The notes under the pieces were generated by a model. That model searched no databases. It was not told the DNA's origin and saw nothing but the letters and a program-made list of their open reading frames with translations. A stretch of DNA of 64,000 nucleotides from Bacteroidia bacterium. GTDB lineage: Bacteria; Bacteroidota; Bacteroidia; AKYH767-A; OLB10. The stretch is from assembly GCA_037045145.1 (NCBI GenBank), contig JBAOIA010000010.1, positions 42,355 to 106,354 on the forward strand. The letters run 5' to 3'. Positions 16,114 through 24,800 of the stretch are shown one piece after another. The translations under genes and the position numbers were made by a program. The stretch's first letter is position 1. Every line of letters starts with the position of its first letter.

Positions 16114-17781
16114 ATGTTCAGAATATGTGATATAACCGGATTTAAAGTAGATCTGCAATCGGAAAAATTTATCAGACTAAATGCTGTCATGGCTGTAGTT
16201 TCTTTGCTCTTAGCAATTACAGCGGCCATAATGCTTGTATTTACACGATACCAACCTGTGCATCTTTTAGATGCTGAATGGTACTACAGACTCACAACCT
16301 TTCATGGATTAAATGCTCTTATTTATTGGATTGTATTTTTTGAAATTGCAGGTTTGTATTTCGGATCCACAGTGGTATTAAATCAAAAATTCTGCTCACC
16401 AACATTAGGGTGGGTAACATTTTTACTCATGGTGGGTGGCATGGTACTTTCCAACGTAATGGTATTGATGGGAAAAGCAGATGTAATGTTGACCTCTTAT
16501 GTTCCACTAAAAGCACATCCACTCTACTACCTCGGCATAATTTTATTTGCCGTTGGTGCTTTAATCGGGGTTGGATTATTCTTTGCCAATATTGTTAATG
16601 CAAAGAGAGATGGCAATGTTGGCGAAACTCTACCGCTGTTTACCTATGGTTTAATGACAGCTGCAATTCTTGCTGTTATTACTCTGGCATCAGGAGCTAT
16701 CATTTACATCCCTACTTTCCTTTGGTCTTTAGGATTAATTGACTCCGTAGATCCTGCTGTTTACAAACTCATTTGGTGGGGTCTTGGCCACTCTTCGCAG
16801 CAAATAAATGTAGCTGCCATGGTCAGCATCTGGTATTTGGTTACCTTCCTTGCAATTGGTGGAACTTCCATCAATGAAAGAGTTTCAAGAACAGCATTCT
16901 TCCTCTATATTCTATTTATCAGTCTTGCCTCTGCTCATCACTTGTTAACCGATCCTGCAACATCATCAGCATGGAAAGTATGGAACACTTCTTATGCCAT
17001 GTATCTTGCTGTATTGGCATCCATGATTCATGCTTTTGCTGTACCAAGTTCTATTGAATCGGCACAGCGCAGATGGGGCTTCAACAAAGGACTCTTTGAG
17101 TGGCTTGCCAAAGCACCATGGTCAAACCCTGCTTTTGCAGCTTGTGTGCTGGCATGTATTGGTTTTGGTTTTATTGGTGGTACAACAGGTGTGATTTTCG
17201 GTATGGAACAAACAAACATTATTGTTCACAACACCATTGCTATTCCGGGTCACTTTAAAGGAACTGTAGTTATTGGTACCACTCTTACCTTCATGGGTAT
17301 AACCTACTACCTCATTCCACTAATTTTCAGAAGGAAAATTGTAGCATTCAAACTGGCACAGCTTCAACCTTGGATGTTTTTCTTTGGTGTTGCCATCCTC
17401 TCTGTATCAATGATTGCATTAGGTCAGTTAGGTGTTCCACGCAGACACTGGGATTCAACATTCAGCGGAGGTCCTTTCACTCATGAATTTAATCCTTCAG
17501 TAGATTTTTTCTGGACTTTAATGATGCTTGGCGGCACCTTGGCATTCCTGGCTGCATTAATCTGGGTGCTGCAAGTGGTTGTTTCCGTATTCTTCGGGCC
17601 AAAAGTAAACGGACCTGAAGATATGCAGCTACCGCTTTCACCATTAGCGCCCGCGGCTAAAGAACATAAAGGCTACGAAGCACCCGGAACGCTGATACTT
17701 ACACTTCTGTTTCTTGCAACCTTTGCAGTGTTGTTCTTTGTTAACTGGAAATGGCTGGCAGCAACCTGGTGGGTGAAATAA
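16114..17781 (+). CDS. B-family haem-copper subunit I lacking the active-site tyrosine; NO reductase-like
   Basis: A 555-residue protein with 12-13 helices that aligns along its length with Thermus ba3 subunit I (recalled sequence): TTFHGLNALIYW, SAHHLLTDP, APWSNPAFAACVL, VHNTIAIPGHF. Expected ligands seen: His64 (low-spin haem), His226, His275 and His276 (CuB), His380 (high-spin haem). Two key residues differ. Tyr at His+4, which crosslinks to the CuB histidine in oxidases, is Gln230 (GHSSQQ). The second low-spin haem ligand, His in GHFHL of ba3, is Lys382 (GHFKG). Loss of the tyrosine is the hallmark of NO reductases in this superfamily, so a CuA-type NOR is the favoured reading; an unusual oxidase cannot be excluded. 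Confidence 0.85.
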   Translation: MFRICDITGFKVDLQSEKFIRLNAVMAVVSLLLAITAAIMLVFTRYQPVHLLDAEWYYRLTTFHGLNALIYWIVFFEIAGLYFGSTVVLNQKFCSPTLGWVTFLLMVGGMVLSNVMVLMGKADVMLTSYVPLKAHPLYYLGIILFAVGALIGVGLFFANIVNAKRDGNVGETLPLFTYGLMTAAILAVITLASGAIIYIPTFLWSLGLIDSVDPAVYKLIWWGLGHSSQQINVAAMVSIWYLVTFLAIGGTSINERVSRTAFFLYILFISLASAHHLLTDPATSSAWKVWNTSYAMYLAVLASMIHAFAVPSSIESAQRRWGFNKGLFEWLAKAPWSNPAFAACVLACIGFGFIGGTTGVIFGMEQTNIIVHNTIAIPGHFKGTVVIGTTLTFMGITYYLIPLIFRRKIVAFKLAQLQPWMFFFGVAILSVSMIALGQLGVPRRHWDSTFSGGPFTHEFNPSVDFFWTLMMLGGTLAFLAALIWVLQVVVSVFFGPKVNGPEDMQLPLSPLAPAAKEHKGYEAPGTLILTLLFLATFAVLFFVNWKWLAATWWVK

Positions 17782-17806
17782 CTTTTTAAACTTTTAAATA
17801 TTGGTT

Positions 17807-18583
17807 GTGATTAAAATTAAAATTAAACTAGCAGGCTTAGTAATTCTACTAAGCCTGTTTTTTTCTTTATCTTCTTTCGATATTCCTGATGAGAAAAGAT
17901 ACATTGGACGAGAGGTAAAGAATATTACAATTCTTGATTCTAAAGGCAACCACCTTCAACTTTTTGATAACCCTACCGGCAAACCAATTGTACTGTCACC
18001 GGTTTACACACGCTGCCCAATGGCTTGTTCACTTATCAGCAACGGTCTAAAAACTTCCATAGAAAAATTAGGCACTTTAGGAAAAGATTTTACTGTCATT
18101 TCATTCTCATTCGATTCAACAGACACAAAAGAAGATTTACAAGGATTTGAAAAGCGATGGAATATGGATGGCACCAATTGGAAAACCGTTACATCTAACG
18201 CAGCAGGCATTGGCGAACTATTAAAGTCAATTGATTATCAATATGAATATGATGAAAAAAGTAAGGAGTATTTACATCCAAACTTAGTTGTTGTTATTAC
18301 TCCCTCCGGCCGAATTTCAAGATACATCTACGGAATTGAGCCCAAAGCAATTGACCTTGAACTGGCCATCATGGAAGCTCAAGTAGAAAAAACTTCGTTC
18401 AACAACTTTTTTAAAACACTTTATATACGCTGTTTTACATTCAACCCTGCAACAAAATCATATCACCTCGATTGGAAGTTTATTTCACAAACATCTGCCG
18501 GAATGATGTTCATCATTATTGTAGGCTATTTTCTAATTAAAAGTTTATATTCCAAAAACACTGAAGACAGTGCAGAATTATGA
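17807..18583 (+). CDS. SCO1/SenC-family copper chaperone with C-terminal membrane anchor
   Basis: About 258 residues. An N-terminal hydrophobic signal (LAGLVILLSLFFSLSS) leads to a thioredoxin-like SCO domain with the copper ligands in place: TRCPMACSL (C-x3-C) and the distal His in EYLHPNLVVV. A C-terminal helix (about 232-252, SAGMMFIIIVGYFLI) gives a second membrane anchor, less usual in SCO proteins. It is expected to deliver copper to the CuA site of the subunit II two genes upstream. The start is GTG 17807 or TTG 17801, two codons apart. The stop overlaps the next ATG (ATGA), so the two proteins are translationally coupled. Confidence 0.88.
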   Translation: MIKIKIKLAGLVILLSLFFSLSSFDIPDEKRYIGREVKNITILDSKGNHLQLFDNPTGKPIVLSPVYTRCPMACSLISNGLKTSIEKLGTLGKDFTVISFSFDSTDTKEDLQGFEKRWNMDGTNWKTVTSNAAGIGELLKSIDYQYEYDEKSKEYLHPNLVVVITPSGRISRYIYGIEPKAIDLELAIMEAQVEKTSFNNFFKTLYIRCFTFNPATKSYHLDWKFISQTSAGMMFIIIVGYFLIKSLYSKNTEDSAEL

Positions 18584-20502
18584 TTAATAATAAATCAAGC
18601 CATTGGCTTTTTCAACGATTTGCAGGCATTTTCAGCCGAATTTATTCCTCTAGACTTAACCCCCTGTATCACCTTGGCGACATTGCCATACTTATGTTTA
18701 TTGTAGCATGCATCAGTGGTGTTTATCTTTTTTTGTTTTACAATATTGATCCTGCACACGCTTACGAATCAGTAGAAAAAATTTCTGCCAATCCGTTCAA
18801 TGCTGTCATCAGAAGTATTCATCGTTACAGCAGCGATTTGTTGGTTATTTTTATCGTACTCCACTTTCTTCAAACCTTACTGACAGGAAAATTCAAGCGT
18901 ATTCTTTCATGGGTAAGCGGAATTATTTCTTTAATGGTAGTACTCATTATTGGTGTAACAGGTTTTATTCTAGTGTGGGACGAAAAAGGTAAATTAGTTG
19001 GCTACCTTACTGCAAAATTTTTCTCTGCACTTCCATTATTCGACCCTTCCATTGCCGGTTCATTTATTTCAAACAATCTTGATGTTATTGGTGGCTTTTT
19101 TAAAGTTTCTGTATTCGGACATATTTTCTTTTCCATTTTTTTGGTCATTGTTTTATGGCTGCACGTAATGCGTATAGCCAAACCAAAAATATTTTCCCCG
19201 CGCATCATCTGGATTTACAGCATGATTGCATTGGTTTTAGTTTGTTTGGTTTTTCCGGTAAAGAGCGACCCTTCCGCACAGGAGCGCTTCATACCTTACA
19301 ATACGACTTTCGATTGGTACTATTTCTTTGGCTACTCTTTCATGAAAGTTGTTTCTGTTCCCATGAACTGGGTGATTATGCTCGTATCCGGAACCGGATT
19401 AGCATTAGTGCCACTTATATTTAAAAAGAAAAACAAACCCGCCACAATTGATTTGGATAAATGTGATGCCTGTAATATTTGCTCAGAAGATTGCCCTTAT
19501 GGTGCCATTGACATGCTTATTTATAAAGGTGAACGCAAGGCTATTTTAGATCCTGAAAAATGCATCAGTTGCGGAATATGTCTTGCTTCCTGTAAAGAGC
19601 ATGCCATAACCATGCCGGGTATTCCTGAACATCAACTGCTGCCATTAAATCTGGCACAAAAAAATCAACTGAGTATTGTATCATGTTCGCAGTTTGATGA
19701 TGTAAAAATTCCTGATGGAATTACTCATAAAAAGAAATCGCTACCTTGTCTTGGTGATTTACACATGCACGATGTTGAGAAAATGCTGCATGAAGAATCA
19801 GAAGGTGTTTTACTGTTAGGTTGCGAAGATTGTTATTATCGCTATGGCAGAAATCTGGCTGTTGCAAGAATCAACAGAAAACGCCCACCGGGTTTAGCAA
19901 AAAAAATATCTCGCGACAGAATTCAACTCATCACCACCAACCACTATTCTGAAAAAGCTATAAAAGAATTTGCAGACTCGCTTACATCTGCAAAACCCAG
20001 TGACGGAAAAACAACACTGAAAATATTGGATTATTTTAAAGCCAATCACATTGCCGCAACATTGATTCTTTGTGCTTTCTTTTTTATAATGCCGTTTTTC
20101 AGTAATACAAAACTTTCATTTTTTGATAGAGATGAAAAATTGCTTGTTCTGAACTTTAAATACATTTCATCACCAACAGAGTTTCAGAAAACAAGTTCAA
20201 ATCAGCAACAACAAATGCAGTCGTTAAAACCAATTGTAAAAAGGCGAAGCCCAATTTTGGTTGAGGTTGCCGGAAGTCAGGGAAATATACTTCTCAAAAA
20301 AGAATTTTCTCCTCGTGGTTTAAGAAAAGACATTTCTATTTTTGTTTACAGCGAAATACCCACTACCGATTCGTTAGTAAACATAAAACTTATAGAAACA
20401 GCATTTCCTGACAAGGTAGTAAGTCTGCAAAATGTTGCTTTATCAACTGTAGATGGAACCATTATTTCTTTTGCTGACGGAAAATTGAAGCAGCTTAAAT
20501 AA
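18580..20502 (+). CDS. Cytochrome b - 2x[4Fe-4S] ferredoxin - MvhD-like fusion protein
   Basis: A 640-residue chimera. Residues 30-285 are cytochrome b of the bc1 type with both haem pairs: His81/His95 and His181/His195, each 14 apart. The Qo-site PEWY is FDWY. Residues 290-345 are a 2x[4Fe-4S] ferredoxin (CDACNICSEDCP and CISCGICLASC). Residues 365-450 resemble MvhD/HdrABC-linked electron carriers, with Cys369, Cys390 and GCEDCYYRYG (Cys415, Cys418). A further helix (490-507) and a 130-residue beta-rich tail follow. It could oxidise menaquinol for the adjacent CuA enzyme, or couple quinone to a low-potential partner. The start overlaps the SCO stop. I know no named family with this full architecture. 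Confidence 0.85.
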   Translation: MINNKSSHWLFQRFAGIFSRIYSSRLNPLYHLGDIAILMFIVACISGVYLFLFYNIDPAHAYESVEKISANPFNAVIRSIHRYSSDLLVIFIVLHFLQTLLTGKFKRILSWVSGIISLMVVLIIGVTGFILVWDEKGKLVGYLTAKFFSALPLFDPSIAGSFISNNLDVIGGFFKVSVFGHIFFSIFLVIVLWLHVMRIAKPKIFSPRIIWIYSMIALVLVCLVFPVKSDPSAQERFIPYNTTFDWYYFFGYSFMKVVSVPMNWVIMLVSGTGLALVPLIFKKKNKPATIDLDKCDACNICSEDCPYGAIDMLIYKGERKAILDPEKCISCGICLASCKEHAITMPGIPEHQLLPLNLAQKNQLSIVSCSQFDDVKIPDGITHKKKSLPCLGDLHMHDVEKMLHEESEGVLLLGCEDCYYRYGRNLAVARINRKRPPGLAKKISRDRIQLITTNHYSEKAIKEFADSLTSAKPSDGKTTLKILDYFKANHIAATLILCAFFFIMPFFSNTKLSFFDRDEKLLVLNFKYISSPTEFQKTSSNQQQQMQSLKPIVKRRSPILVEVAGSQGNILLKKEFSPRGLRKDISIFVYSEIPTTDSLVNIKLIETAFPDKVVSLQNVALSTVDGTIISFADGKLKQLK

Positions 20503-20556
20503 GTGTAGCTTTAAAATATTTTCATCAAAAGAATTTCTTAACGTCTTTTTAAAGTA

Positions 20557-20579
20557 TTCAGAAAATTCCTTTTTCTGAA
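20557..20579 (+). terminator. Hairpin after the respiratory operon, weak terminator candidate
   Basis: Arms TTCAGAAAA and TTTTCTGAA (9 base pairs, 5-base loop), followed by a mixed T-rich stretch. The T run is partly inside the stem, so termination efficiency is uncertain. Confidence 0.4.
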
Positions 20580-20611
20580 GTTGTTTTACTTTTACTCCAA
20601 ATATTTTTATT

Positions 20612-21706
20612 ATGTGGAGAATTTTAACAACTATTTTTATTGCCAGTCTGCTGACTGCAAACTGCCTGAATGCATCAAAACTGCAACCCGGTTACAATGC
20701 TAAAGAATACATGGAATTATTGAGCTTTCAACTTATGCAGTTCCATAAGCAGGATTCACTTTATCCCGACTCCTTGCATTATCACAATTTTAAAGAGGTG
20801 TATAAATCACCGGAGATGGGATTACTGAATCAATGGTCGCTTTGGATAGGTGCCGACTCTGTGGCTGTAATCAGTATTAGAGGAACAATAGCAAACAGCA
20901 CTAGCTGGCTTGCTAACTTTTATGCCGGTATGATACCCGCAAAAGGACAGCTTATTTTAGCTCCAGGTGATACTTTTAACTATCACTTTGCTGATGATTC
21001 AAAAGCTGCAGTACATACGGGCTGGACATTAGCCACAGCATACCTAATTCGCGATATGCTGCCACACATTGACTCCTGTTATAAAAAAGGCATCACCAAT
21101 TTTATTGTCAGTGGACACAGTCAGGGTGGTGCCATAGCATTTTTAGTAACTGCATGTCTATATGATTATCAAAAGAACAACAAGGTTGCTTCAGACATAC
21201 GATTTAAAACTTATTGCAGTGCAGCTCCAAAACCCGGAAATTTATATTTCGCTTATGAATATGAAAACATGACCCGCAACGGATGGGCTTTTAATGTTGT
21301 GAATTCTGCTGATTGGGTTCCGGAAACACCCATAACAATTCAAACTACCAAAGACATAAACAAGACCAATCCATTGGTAAATGCCAAAGCAGGTATCAGA
21401 AAACAAAAATTTCCTGCTAACCTATTTATCATGCACATATTTAACCGTCTGCAGAAAACACCTTATAAAGCCATGAGACAATACAGGAAATATTTAGGTG
21501 GTTTTGCAGGAAAATTAGTTCGGAAAAACCTGGTGAATTTTCAATCACCTGATTATCTTAACAGCAGCGATTATGTACGAACAGGTACAACTATTGTACT
21601 TCTTGCCGATAAAAAATACTTTGATTTATTTCCCGATAGTAAAACCAAAATATTTGTTCATCACTTTTATGAACCTTACTTATATCTGGCGGCTAAAAGG
21701 TTGTAA
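20612..21706 (+). CDS. Secreted class 3 lipase family protein
   Basis: A 364-residue exported alpha/beta hydrolase. Signal peptide about 1-23 (FIASLLTANCLNA). The nucleophile elbow GHSQGGAIAFLV (Ser near residue 170) and the preceding strands VAVISIRGT fit the lipase class 3 (fungal lipase-like) fold, and an Asp in NSADWVPE (near residue 230) is the probable catalytic acid; a His near the C-terminus (FVHHFYEPYLY) may complete the triad. No T9SS tail is seen, so it is probably periplasmic or outer-membrane associated. Monocistronic, ending before a strong bidirectional terminator. Confidence 0.82.
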   Translation: MWRILTTIFIASLLTANCLNASKLQPGYNAKEYMELLSFQLMQFHKQDSLYPDSLHYHNFKEVYKSPEMGLLNQWSLWIGADSVAVISIRGTIANSTSWLANFYAGMIPAKGQLILAPGDTFNYHFADDSKAAVHTGWTLATAYLIRDMLPHIDSCYKKGITNFIVSGHSQGGAIAFLVTACLYDYQKNNKVASDIRFKTYCSAAPKPGNLYFAYEYENMTRNGWAFNVVNSADWVPETPITIQTTKDINKTNPLVNAKAGIRKQKFPANLFIMHIFNRLQKTPYKAMRQYRKYLGGFAGKLVRKNLVNFQSPDYLNSSDYVRTGTTIVLLADKKYFDLFPDSKTKIFVHHFYEPYLYLAAKRL

Positions 21707-21728
21707 TGTTTTTGATTGAATAACATTT

Positions 21729-21767
21729 AAAAAAAAAGCGGAGGGAGTTAACCTCCCCCCGCTTTTT
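21729..21767. terminator. Strong bidirectional terminator
   Basis: A-rich 5' flank, GC-rich stem AAAAAGCGG-AGGGAG paired with CTCCCCCCGCTTTTT, between the convergent lipase and giant T9SS gene. Confidence 0.88.
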
Positions 21768-21774
21768 AATTCCC

Positions 21775-21793
21775 ACAACTTCTGCGAAGTTGT
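21775..21793. repeat. Perfect 8-bp hairpin next to the terminator
   Basis: ACAACTTC, 3-base loop, GAAGTTGT. It lies between the minus-strand stop at 21803 and the bidirectional terminator and may stabilise the 3' end of that mRNA. Confidence 0.45.
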
Positions 21794-21802
21794 AAGTTTA
21801 AA

Positions 21803-24800
21803 TTATTCAACTACTACTCTAACCTGATTGTTGCTGCCTTCAGTTTGTACATTTAGCATGTACGCGCCTTTAGCTACCTTGCTCAGGTCAAGTTGCATGT
21901 TGTTTTGACCACTTACGTTGGTATGTGACTGTGTCATTACTACACGGCCGCTCAGGTCAAGCACTGTTACTTGTGCTGTACCTTTCTCTGCTGTGTATTC
22001 TACATTCAACACACCTGCTGTTGGGTTTGGATATACATTCAGTTTGTTTACAGAAGCCATTTCGCCTTCTTTACAACCAACTGTTACTGCAAGTGCTTTA
22101 GAACCTGTTCCACAGCCATTGCTTACATTCACAATTACTGAACCATTTCCAGTTCCCCAATCAAGAGTTAATACATTGGAGTTTCCACCACCTGCAACAT
22201 AACTTGCAATTGGTGATGCTGGATAATTCCATGAAATTGTATATGATCCTGATGTATTACTCATATCAGCTGTAAACTCAATACCATCTGTATTAGCACA
22301 CCAGCTTGATGGCAGTGCCGTCAATGATACCGGTGAGTTTGGTGTTCCTTTTACAGCAATACAACGCGCTGCACTAGAACCACAACTGTTGCTTGCCGTT
22401 ACACAAACTGATCCTGTTGTCAGTGATCCATATTGAACGCTAATAGTGCTGTTACCATTGCCTGTAATAGTTCCAGGTGCTGTCCAGTTATAGGATATTC
22501 CTGAAACAGGCGTTACGCTATAGCTTACACTTTGTCCGCAGATACCATTGGTAATACCGCTGATGGCTGGTGGAACAGAAGGAAGACCGGGAGCTACTGT
22601 TTTACATTTAGGTGCAGAAGTAACACCGCAAATGCTGGTTACACTAACACAAATGTTTCCAACACTGTTATAAGACGGGCTGAAAGTAGCATTGATGGTA
22701 TTGGTAGATGAACTTCCTGATGCACCTGATGGTAAGGTCCAGTTATAGCTGGCTGCTCCATTTGATGCAGGAACACTGAATGTTAATGTTTGATTAGGAC
22801 ATGCAGTAAACGAGCCGCTGATTGTATTCAATGGTGAAGCAGATGCACTGATGGCTAAACACTTTGATGGTGAATTGAAACAAGGCGTTTGTGCGCTAAC
22901 ACACAGTGTACCACCTGTCCATGCCGGACCAAAGTTTACAGTTACACTGGTTCCATTGCCGCTAACTGTTGCATCACCTGAAATTGACCAGAAATATGAG
23001 GTAGCTCCGTCAACTGCAGCAGTTGAGTATGTACCTGAACTGTTTGCACATGTTGTTGTTGCTCCACTAACTGCTGTGGGTGTACTCACAATACCGCGAA
23101 CCCATTGTGTTTTTCTTAACGAACTTCCACAACCATTGCCGGCTTGTACTCCAATTCTATATCCAGAACCATTAGGTGTTCCAAACAGAACTGTCACTGA
23201 TGGAGTTGTTGAAATATATGGTGATGCATTACCATTAAACGTAGTTCCTGCAGGGCCATCCCATGTATATTGAGTTGCATTAGCAACAGCCGGAATGCTA
23301 ACAGTTACAGTTGTACCATTACATGCATAAGCAGGCATACCTGTCATTGGAACAATAACTGATTGTGCTGGAGGTGCAGTACTTGTATAAGTCAATGTAC
23401 CTGAAATCTGCGCCTGGCAACCATTGCCATCTGACACATAAATTGTACTCAATCCTGTTGGAAGGTTACTCATCACTCCTGTTGAATTGAAGTTTATAAA
23501 GTCTGACGTAAAATCATATGGTGACAAGCCTCCTGAAGCTGATACATATAATATTCCATCACTGCCGCCAATACAACCTACATTCTTAAGTGAGTCTATA
23601 GCTATGGTCGGATTGTCATTTACATTTAAGCTTGTGCTTGCACTTGCTGAACAACCATACTGATTTGTTACTATCACTGTATAGGTTCCGCTGTATGATG
23701 CATTTGGATTGCTGATTGATGGATTTTGACTTGTGCTATTGAAGCCATTAGGCCCAGTCCATGAATAAGTGTTTCCACTCAACTGGCCAGGATCTACGTT
23801 GTCTGCTGACAGGTAGATGTCATTGCCCAAACAAACATCGCCACCTGAGCCTGCTACCGGAACTGGTGCTGGTGATAAGGTAAACGACCATACATTACAT
23901 GAACTTCCACCACCAAGTATTTGTGGAACTACCATCCAATAATAAACTGGTGCACCACCGGAAACATCGGCATTAAAAGAAAGACCTGCCTGATTGGCTG
24001 ATACTAATGCTGTTGGTGGATTAACAGTATCGAAATATACATCATATCCTGTTGCACCTGTCAATGAAGGCCAGCTTAACAATACTGTATTGGTAATTAC
24101 ATCGGCACAGGCACTGCCTGCATTCAATGGTGCAGTTGGTGCAGAAATACAAACAGGAGGTGAAATATTTACACTGTAGTCTTCATACTCTCCACTACCA
24201 CTGTTAGTACATGCATTAGAAGGATTGTTTGGCGTATAACTTGCTAAAATTCGCATACGTCTCACACCTGTTGATGCATTCACAGGAATAGTAAATGATC
24301 CTGTAATTGGCGATGGAAGATATGAGCTGCTGGTTACAACTTGCTCTGATGCCTGGAAAATACCATCAGCATCAAAATCAATCCAAATGGCATGACCAAA
24401 TGTTCCACCATATACACTCATGCTAAAGTTAATAGTAGTACCGGGTTCAAACTCACCGGAAACAGAGCCACTGTAATCGGTATATCCACTTGCACTACCA
24501 CCACCGCTTTGATTGATATTGGTAGTACCACCTGTAGTAGTAAAGTTATCTATGTAGTAACTTAATCCACCTGTTGTAGAAGGAGTACAATAACAAGCAC
24601 TCGGTAAATTGATAGCCACACTCACATCATTGCTGGTTGCGCTCAAGCCACTGTTGCTACAAGTAATCACATAGTGATACATGGTAGGCACAGTAATGCC
24701 GGAAGCTTCGTTATAGCTTATAGCAGTAGCACCACTGATAGGATTCCATGTAGATCCACCATCTGTTGATGAATACCATTGACCTGAAATACCTGTTTGA

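Noticed and set aside
21100..21140. Lipase as a phage or mobile gene
   Set aside because: Composition and codon use do not differ from the neighbours and no mobility genes are nearby.
22851..23273. 140-codon open frame antisense to the giant T9SS gene
   Set aside because: The Pro/Thr/Val-rich translation is a mirror of the repetitive Gly/Ser/Thr-rich coding strand.
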